Origin: Flemingiibacterium sp964430755
GTDB lineage: Bacteria > Bacillota > Clostridia > Oscillospirales > CAG-272
Reading direction: 5' to 3'
NCBI GenBank assembly: GCA_964430755.1
Contig: CAYSFT010000011.1
Span: 1 to 56,222, forward strand
Length of the DNA stretch: 56,222 nucleotides
Part shown: positions 31,714-37,757 of the stretch, one piece after another
How positions within the stretch are numbered: position 1 is the first letter of the stretch
Layout of the letters: every line of letters starts with the position of its first letter
The notes under the pieces: generated by a model
The model's input: only the letters and a program-made list of their open reading frames with translations
Told to the model about the DNA's origin: nothing
Databases searched by the model: none
Translations under genes and position numbers: made by a program

Positions 31714-32913
31714 TTATGAATTTGTGTTGTCCCAGTTCGAGAAGCTGCCCGTGTTATCCATCGGGGAAACGTAAGGCGTCTCGGATGTAGTGGTTGTGTT
31801 CATTGTGTTCATCATGTTCGGCTGCGGTGCAAATCCGCCTGTTCCCATGCCCATGTTAAGCGGCATAGGAGTTGTTGCGAGTCTTGCCATGCTGCTTCTG
31901 TATGTAAAGAGGACTATACCGAACAAGATAGATGCCGCAACCGAGCAGAGTGATGTAATGACACTGAGCACAGTTGTGAAAGTAAATATCGAGAATATGA
32001 GACCAATGAAGCCGCAAGCAGCGCCGATAAAGCAGAACACGCCAACATAGGTCGAAGCATTCATATTACCGTTACCGGTACGAGCCGTGCCGGTTGCCGC
32101 ATTGATCGACTGGTTGATCTTGACATACCAGAAGATTCTGAGCACCGCAACAGCTATTAAAATGATAGCACAGATTGCGATAACGCCTATAGAAACACCG
32201 GCAACAGTATGTGCATAATTAGATCCGTAGCCATAATACGATGAATAAGAGGATGCATAAGACGATACCGCGGATACGCCTATCATCATAACCACGAAAA
32301 GAATCAGTCCTATACCGTAACCGATACATTCAAAAACCAGGTTGATGATATTGATAACCTTAACCATTGTAAGACCGGTTGTTGAGAAGTCTGCGCGACT
32401 CTTGCTCATGCCTGCGCCAAATGTCAGCCACAAGCCAATGGCAACAAGTATGATCGGAACAAGAGAAATCAATGTTGAGAGAATGTTGATGCCGTTCATT
32501 ACCGAATAAATTTCTCCGTATGCATCGAGAAACTCCATATAATCCCAATAGCTGAGCACGCCATTTTGGTAAAGTGCAGCGACTATGCTCGCAACAATAT
32601 CGTTACCGCCGGTGAGTGAGCTGATAAAGCGCAGCAAAATTCCAAGGGTTGTTAGAATAGTTGCAATAAGGAACAGCGGAGAAGCCGCAACACGCTTGAG
32701 AACTCCGATTGCATGGCTTGAGGGCTGTACAGCGTAGGTCGGCTGATACTGAGGAGTCGGTGACCATGCGCCCGTTGTTTGCTGAGTCTGTCCCCACGAA
32801 CCGGTTGAGGACATTGAGGACGTGGAAGATGCTGCCAAAAGAGACGCACCGCAGTTCATGCAAAAAGCAGAACCGTCATTTGTCTGTGCGCCGCAATTTG
32901 AACAAAAACCCAT
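31714..32913 (-). CDS. Zinc-ribbon polytopic membrane protein
   Basis: A 399-residue protein with an N-terminal zinc ribbon (CSNCGAQTNDGSAFCMNCGA), a Ser/Thr/Gln-rich linker (about 28-70), then about six to seven hydrophobic helices to residue 345, and a Met/Asn/Thr-rich tail. I do not recognise a specific family. The zinc ribbon plus membrane layout is common among uncharacterised Clostridia proteins, and no transport motif is visible. It follows a second zinc-ribbon membrane protein after 19 bases, with an AGGAGG site, so the two are one operon and may form a complex. Confidence 0.8.
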   Translation of the reverse strand: MGFCSNCGAQTNDGSAFCMNCGASLLAASSTSSMSSTGSWGQTQQTTGAWSPTPQYQPTYAVQPSSHAIGVLKRVAASPLFLIATILTTLGILLRFISSLTGGNDIVASIVAALYQNGVLSYWDYMEFLDAYGEIYSVMNGINILSTLISLVPIILVAIGLWLTFGAGMSKSRADFSTTGLTMVKVINIINLVFECIGYGIGLILFVVMMIGVSAVSSYASSYSSYYGYGSNYAHTVAGVSIGVIAICAIILIAVAVLRIFWYVKINQSINAATGTARTGNGNMNASTYVGVFCFIGAACGFIGLIFSIFTFTTVLSVITSLCSVAASILFGIVLFTYRSSMARLATTPMPLNMGMGTGGFAPQPNMMNTMNTTTTSETPYVSPMDNTGSFSNWDNTNS

Positions 32914-32932
32914 GATGTCATCCTCCTCTTTC

Positions 32933-33448
32933 TTATTTCATGAAACCGAGACTGCGAATGATTGCAGGCTCCTTTGCCTTACCACTGCAAATCTGGAAGA
33001 AGCAGATGATCTTGATAACCCAGAGAACAATCGAAAAGATTCCCGCAGCGAGCGGAACGATAATCGTCCAACAAAGAATGACGGCAACGAGCGAAACCAG
33101 TGTTTCAGCAACAAAGAACTTAAGTGCCTGACGAACGTGGAACGCCGCATAAGGAGATGCCGAGCCGACAAGCAGAGCGATTATGATGCCTATAGCACCG
33201 GTGAGATATACAAGCATTGCGACAACCTTGTTATCCGAGATATCCTTGGGGTTAAACTCAGCTGTATGATCATATGGATCGTAAGCAGGAGCTTGGGGAG
33301 CATACATAGAAGCACCCTGAGGAGGCATCTGACGCGACTGTTGAGCACCCTGAGGGGCACCGTTTTGTGCCGCGAAGCTAAATCCGCAGGTCGTGCAGAA
33401 TGCCGCATTGTCGTCACACGCCGCGTTACATTTGGGACAGTATTTCAT
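32933..33448 (-). CDS. Zinc-ribbon protein with DUF4870/Tic20-like membrane domain
   Basis: A 171-residue protein: a zinc ribbon (CPKCNAACDDNAAFCTTCG), a Pro/Gln-rich linker (about 28-62), then three to four hydrophobic helices. The segment NKVVAMLVYLTGAIGIIIAL, followed by FHVRQALKFF, is typical of the DUF4870/Tic20-like family. Its function is unknown. The start is the ATG at 33448 because AAAGAGG lies upstream; a TTG two codons earlier is less likely. It is the first gene of the operon. Confidence 0.8.
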   Translation of the reverse strand: MKYCPKCNAACDDNAAFCTTCGFSFAAQNGAPQGAQQSRQMPPQGASMYAPQAPAYDPYDHTAEFNPKDISDNKVVAMLVYLTGAIGIIIALLVGSASPYAAFHVRQALKFFVAETLVSLVAVILCWTIIVPLAAGIFSIVLWVIKIICFFQICSGKAKEPAIIRSLGFMK

Positions 33449-33516
33449 AAACAAACCTCTTTCTTCACTGAATACAGTGACATATTATTCGGGAGAACGC
33501 ATACTCCCTTACTGTA

Positions 33517-33545
33517 ATTATATCGTAAATATGAACGCTTGTCAA
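33517..33545 (-). promoter_or_regulatory. Promoter of the zinc-ribbon operon
   Basis: TTGACA and TATAAT on the minus strand are separated by 17 bases. The short leader has two small hairpins (GGGAG/CTCCC and CACTG/CAGTG) before the ribosome site. Confidence 0.8.
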
Positions 33546-33623
33546 GAAAAAAGCACAAATTTCGACTAATTAATCTGTATCCGACAAAAAAGCGGCACAT
33601 ATTGACATTTTCAGCCCACAGTG

Positions 33624-34307
33624 CTACCTCGCCGCGGCGGCACACAGTGCGGCAAACAGCACCTCTGCCGCATAACCGTTCATATGCTCGGGATGCCACT
33701 GCACACCGATGTAAAAATCCTTGTCAGGCGCTTCAAGTGCTTCAATAACACCGTCCTCGGCAAGTGCAGACACACGGAATGCAGGCGATGGGATGTTCAC
33801 TGCCTGATGATGGAAGCTGTTAACGGCAAGCTCGGCTTCTCCGACGAGACTTCGCAAAAGTGTACCGGGCGGGACCGTCACCGTATGCAAGGGCTGTTCA
33901 CGGGAGAGCTTTTGGCTGTGAGCGTTTACATGGAAGTGTAAGCTGCCTCCAAGCGCCGCGTTCATCACCTGTATACCGCGGCAGATACCGAGAGTTGGAA
34001 TATTCTGTTCATACGCAAGCGCGGCAAGGGTGAGCTCATATTCGTCACGTTCAGGCGACACGTCGCAAAGGAGCACGGGATCGTAATCGGTTATACCGCA
34101 GAGCCTTGGAGCGATGTCACCGCCGCCGGAAAATATCAGTGCGTCAATGATACCGAGCGCCGAGTGAGGTTGCCCGACGGGTGGAAGCATGATTGGTATA
34201 CCGCCGGCACGAAGCACAGCGGCACAGTACTGTCGGCGCAGGAAAAAATCGCCGTCGTTATTTGATGAGGTTGTAATACCGATGATGGGTGCCATAGCTA
34301 CGACCAT
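33624..34307 (-). CDS. Class I glutamine amidotransferase / gamma-glutamyl-GABA hydrolase-like (peptidase C26)
   Basis: A 227-residue class I amidotransferase of the PuuD/peptidase C26 branch, which hydrolyses gamma-glutamyl bonds. The start reads MAPIIGITTSSN, ALIFSGGGDIAPRLCG is the oxyanion segment, the nucleophile is in TLGICRGIQVMNAALGGSL, and the His-Glu pair is in GVQWHPEHMN. It may act in polyamine or GABA degradation or on gamma-glutamyl peptides. Two in-frame ATGs are possible, at 34307 and 34295. AAAGGAA lies 19 bases before the first, with an 8-bp hairpin in between that would bring it close, so I prefer 34307. Confidence 0.85.
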   Translation of the reverse strand: MVVAMAPIIGITTSSNNDGDFFLRRQYCAAVLRAGGIPIMLPPVGQPHSALGIIDALIFSGGGDIAPRLCGITDYDPVLLCDVSPERDEYELTLAALAYEQNIPTLGICRGIQVMNAALGGSLHFHVNAHSQKLSREQPLHTVTVPPGTLLRSLVGEAELAVNSFHHQAVNIPSPAFRVSALAEDGVIEALEAPDKDFYIGVQWHPEHMNGYAAEVLFAALCAAAAR

Positions 34308-34410
34308 AGCTTTCGCTTTGCGAAAGCTTCCTTTCTATCCTTATTGTGGCGCGGTTTGCGAAGCAAAAGGTAGCTTGAAATTTATTTTCAAGCTTATCAC
34401 CTTCCTTTTT
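34308..34410 (-). promoter_or_regulatory. Structured leader upstream of the amidotransferase gene, related to that of proA
   Basis: On the minus strand three hairpins occur: AGCTTGAAA/TTTCAAGCT (34394-34372), TTTGC-TTC-GCAAA followed by CCG (34367-34353), and AAAGGAA followed by GCTTTCGC-AAA-GCGAAAGC (34334-34309), which ends one base before the ATG. The order and short conserved pieces match the proA leader, while stem arms differ in a compensated way. Confidence 0.55.
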
Positions 34411-34480
34411 ATGGATATTACAGTATAATCGTTACGGCGTGAAATTGTGTATTTTTATCGGAGAAAAATTCATAAAAGGC

Positions 34481-34509
34481 TTGAAAAAAAGATTTTAATA
34501 TGTTATAAT
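34481..34509 (+). promoter_or_regulatory. nrdR promoter
   Basis: TTGAAA and TATAAT are separated by 17 bases, about 75 bases before the start codon. Confidence 0.7.
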
Positions 34510-34586
34510 AATGTATACGTCAGATGTTGTTTTTGCGCGGATGTACACGTTTACGCCGCGATGCAAAGAAAGGCTTGGTTTACGCT

Positions 34587-35069
34587 ATGAAATGTCCCAT
34601 CTGTGGATGCAATGAAGACAAGGTACTTGACACGCGCCCGATTGATGACGAGCGCAGTATACGCCGCAGACGTGAGTGCCTTAACTGTCAACACAGATTT
34701 ACCTCATATGAAACGGTTGAGCGCGGTGCGTTGGTTGTTTGCAAGCGCGACAACACCCGCGAAGCATTCGACCGAAGCAAGATAATGAACGGCATAAAAA
34801 AAGCCTGCCAGAAGCGTCCCGTTTCGGACGAGCAGATGGAGGATATTGTTGCCGGAATCGAAACGGATTTCAAAAACGGTCACCGTGTCGAGGTTTCGAC
34901 CGTTGAGATCGGCGAGAGAATTATGGCGCGTCTGCGTGAGCTTGACGATGTTGCTTACATTCGTTTCTGCTCGGTTTACCGCGAATTCAGCGAGGCGGAT
35001 GCGTTCATTGATGAGCTTAACAATCTCAAAAAGATGAAAGAATCGCGTTTTGACGCGGAGCAAAAGTGA
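34587..35069 (+). CDS. nrdR: Transcriptional repressor NrdR
   Basis: A 160-residue repressor of ribonucleotide reductase genes. The N-terminal zinc ribbon is CPICGC...CLNCQHRFTSYE, and an ATP-cone (VCKRDNTREAFDRSKIMNGI onward) senses dATP/ATP. The start is set by the conserved MKCPICG. An upstream in-frame ATG 21 codons earlier lies close to the -10 box and lacks a ribosome site. The AAAGG site is about 13 bases away, as in the LysR gene at 2067. No ribonucleotide reductase gene is in the window. Confidence 0.95.
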   Translation: MKCPICGCNEDKVLDTRPIDDERSIRRRRECLNCQHRFTSYETVERGALVVCKRDNTREAFDRSKIMNGIKKACQKRPVSDEQMEDIVAGIETDFKNGHRVEVSTVEIGERIMARLRELDDVAYIRFCSVYREFSEADAFIDELNNLKKMKESRFDAEQK

Positions 35070-35136
35070 ATATAAAAAATTGGAGTCGGCTCGTTTGTTT
35101 GAGTCGACTCGTTTTTTTGTTTTGCAATAAGTTACC

Positions 35137-35408
35137 CAAATCCTTCTCCGATGGGAGAAGGTGTCGAGCGAAGCGAGACGGATGAGGCGTTCTATCGCTC
35201 GACCGATACGCACATATCCTCACGAGTTCTCTGAATCCCCTCTCCGTCACGTCGTTCCTCCGTGACACCTCTCCCGGAGTGAGAGGCTACAGTTAGTCTG
35301 TGCGCAAAGGTTATATTGGCTCGCCCTTTGGGAGATAGCTGTAACAGATGCAAACATCTGTGCGTATGCGAGACTGAGAGGGGTGGCTCGCTCTTCAGAA
35401 GAAAGGTG
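35137..35408. repeat. Cluster of three family C repeats
   Basis: Copies lie at 35137-35190, 35236-35292 and 35325-35408 and fill most of the 362-base gap. They show ccttctcc/ggagaagg, ctctccc/gggagag and divergent variants. I see no gene here. Confidence 0.7.
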
Positions 35409-35431
35409 CAAAATATCGCACATCCAATCAC

Positions 35432-36880
35432 TCAATAAAAATACTTAATATCCGAATGTGACTTATCCCAAAGATAACCGAGATTTAACATCTCATCGCC
35501 GCTCAGCATGAAGTATTTATATGAAACCTTATCCGCCTGATCGGGAACGGGATCATTATGCGTTATATCAATATAATACATCTTGCCGTCAACAAGAACC
35601 ATATTCCACGCGTGAACATCCGGACTACTCGGTGATGTTCCCGTTATGACAACAGAACGCACGCCTGCCTCTTTACAAAGCAGATTGAATGCTGCCGTAT
35701 ATCCTTGGCAGACTGCCGATTTTTTGACGAGTGCACCGTATGCAAGTCTTGCTTCAAAGGGGATAGTTTCGGCGACGTAGTTATCGTAATCATATGCGCA
35801 GTTAAGGACGATATAATCGTGTATCGCCTTTATTTTTGCTCTGTCGTCCATATCGTCCGTAATGATTTCGGCGATGATCGCTTCGGCGGCAGCCTTCGTT
35901 TCGCTGTGATACTGCTTCAAAAGGTCGATATCGGTTTTATATTCGAGCGTCAGATCATATGTATTGCTTCCCGAAACGTACGAGCAATGCAGATATGACG
36001 AATAGAAATGCTCCAAATGAATGACATTTGCATGGCGGTAATAGCCTGCCCATTTATCATACGGCACAGCTGTTTTAAATGAAAAATCCGTGATAAATTC
36101 GCGGTTGAGGACATAGAAAAGATCAATCAGCTCCGATTCGGTGTTAAGCTCTGCTGCGGCGGCGTTTTCGAGAATTACGTCACGCTTATAGAGGTACGGA
36201 TCGTCACGGTAATCAAGGATACGCGTTATAATCGAGGAAGCTTCACTTCGCAGTGCGGTGCCGTCTTTATCGTAGATTCGCGTTTCGTCGTCGAGAAGGT
36301 AACCGCGAAGAAGATATTCTCTGTATGCGGTATCGGCGTATACGTCTGAACCGTCGGAGAACGGTGCATCAATTTTGACCGGATCAATTCCAAGTCCGAG
36401 GACGGTCATTCTTGTCATGGCCTCACGTGTGATCGGCGCATCAGGATCGAAGCCCGAGATGAAATCGTCATCGGTCAGTATATCGTGTTTATATGCAAAA
36501 GAAATATAGCTTGACGCCCAATGGTCGCCAAAGAGCATGAGATCGAGAGTTTCGGAGACATCATAGTTAATCCCTATCATCAGCATTTTGACAAACTCCG
36601 CGTTTGAGACCTCCCGTTCCGGATGAAAAAGTCCGTCGGAATAGCCGTGGAGGATGTCTTTGTCGATCAGAGTATAAACATCATCATGAAACCAATCCTC
36701 GGGCTTAACGTCCGCAAAAACTTGTATTTCTTTCGTTTGCTCCGCTACTTCGGGATGAAGGTCCTGCGATGGGATGGTTTCCGTTGTGCCAACCGCGTTG
36801 ACGCTTGGAGAAAGGGTACATGAAAGTGCCAAAATGAGTGCGGCTGCACTGCTGAAATAGGATATGATTTTACGGTTCAT
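35432..36880 (-). CDS. SLH-domain protein with transglutaminase-like cysteine protease domain
   Basis: A 482-residue exported protein. A signal peptide (to about residue 29, ending SVNA) is followed by S-layer homology repeats (about 52-230; examples FADVKPEDWFHDDVYTLIDK and LHGYSDGLFHPEREVSNAEF) that should anchor it to cell-wall polymer. The C-terminal third is a transglutaminase-like domain with an intact triad: Cys391 in SAVCQGYT, His423 in DVHAWNM and Asp438 in YYIDITHND. Bacterial members are usually peptidases or wall-associated enzymes rather than true crosslinkers. It stands alone with its own promoter. Confidence 0.88.
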   Translation of the reverse strand: MNRKIISYFSSAAALILALSCTLSPSVNAVGTTETIPSQDLHPEVAEQTKEIQVFADVKPEDWFHDDVYTLIDKDILHGYSDGLFHPEREVSNAEFVKMLMIGINYDVSETLDLMLFGDHWASSYISFAYKHDILTDDDFISGFDPDAPITREAMTRMTVLGLGIDPVKIDAPFSDGSDVYADTAYREYLLRGYLLDDETRIYDKDGTALRSEASSIITRILDYRDDPYLYKRDVILENAAAAELNTESELIDLFYVLNREFITDFSFKTAVPYDKWAGYYRHANVIHLEHFYSSYLHCSYVSGSNTYDLTLEYKTDIDLLKQYHSETKAAAEAIIAEIITDDMDDRAKIKAIHDYIVLNCAYDYDNYVAETIPFEARLAYGALVKKSAVCQGYTAAFNLLCKEAGVRSVVITGTSPSSPDVHAWNMVLVDGKMYYIDITHNDPVPDQADKVSYKYFMLSGDEMLNLGYLWDKSHSDIKYFY

Positions 36881-36931
36881 TAATGCTCTCCGAGTAATAT
36901 AATGGCGGTGCTTTTTACACCTTATAAAATA

Positions 36932-36960
36932 ATTTTAGCACACTGAAGCGTCCCTGTCAA
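36932..36960 (-). promoter_or_regulatory. Promoter of the SLH-transglutaminase gene
   Basis: TTGACA and TAAAAT on the minus strand are separated by 17 bases, about 50 bases before the start. Confidence 0.8.
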
Positions 36961-37123
36961 TGGGTTAGAGGGCTATAAAAATTATTTTACATTTTGTCGG
37001 TTTTTGATGTGGTTTTTTACGAAAAAATGAACACCGTTCGGTGTGGGCGAAGTGTTACGCTTCGAGCTTTGCGTAAGTTTGAGGAAATTTCGAAGTATGC
37101 TGCTTCGAACTTCGCATAAATTC

Positions 37124-37310
37124 GAGGGATGGGACACCAGCTGATGCAGGTTTCTCACCCCTCGAGCTCCCCGTCTTCCTTGCCTGCGCTCGATTTGCGC
37201 TCAACTCCGCCTTACGGCTCCGGATTCGCTTTGTTAGCTGTGACCGCTTGTCCGCCGCCAGCTTCGTCGGCGGCTCTGTGGCTTCATTGTTTCTTTCGCG
37301 GCGTAAAGTT
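37124..37310 (+). repeat. Family A intergenic repeat, forward copy
   Basis: It runs from gagggatgggacaccagctg through ctccgccttacggctccgg to the cttcattgtttctttcgcgg tail. The preceding 60 bases (ttcgaagtatgctgcttcga) also resemble the region before the copy at 269, so the element may be longer. Confidence 0.75.
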
Positions 37311-37315
37311 ACTCA

Positions 37316-37470
37316 AAGCCTTCTCCAGCGGGAGATAGGTGTAAAAGATTGCTTTGCAACTTTGTGTTAGCGGCGGATGAGGTGTTTTATCGTTGCCCTC
37401 TGGGAGAGAGCGCCCTCATCCGTCACGCCGCTGGCGTGCCACCTTCCCCCAAGGGAAGGCTTTGGGTAAC
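37316..37470. repeat. Two family C repeats in opposite orientation
   Basis: Copies lie at 37316-37382 and 37409-37470. The second has the clean arms CACGCC/GGCGTG in its middle hairpin. They lie between family A and family B copies in the 877-base gap. Confidence 0.75.
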
Positions 37471-37520
37471 TTCGTGCAGAGAAAGCCAAAGATATGGCGG
37501 CAGAAACGCTTACCGGTGAA

Positions 37521-37712
37521 TGGTCGTTGGGAAAGCGAGCGGAGGCGGAGGAGCCGGAGCGAGCAGGGTCCCGACTACCGAGAGCGTCCTCGAAGCGTTT
37601 ACGCGAAAACTCTGTGAAGCGATAGCGTCATTAAAGTTTTTTGCCAGTATGCTTTTAGCATATCGCTTCGCGAATGCCTCAAAAAAGCCGCGTACTCCCT
37701 TATATGCAAGCA
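37521..37712 (+). repeat. Family B intergenic repeat, forward copy
   Basis: It shares long identical stretches with 16751-16945 (for example gaagcgatagcgtcattaaa and gtatgcttttagcatatcgc). It ends close to the infB terminator. Confidence 0.8.
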
Positions 37713-37723
37713 CTCCACCACAC

Positions 37724-37755
37724 AAAAAAGCTGTCCCCTTTCGGAGACAGCCTTA
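37724..37755 (-). terminator. Terminator of the rimP-nusA-infB operon
   Basis: On the minus strand GCTGTCTCC pairs with GGGGACAGC (one wobble) and is followed by six T residues, directly after infB. Confidence 0.85.
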
Positions 37756-37757
37756 TA

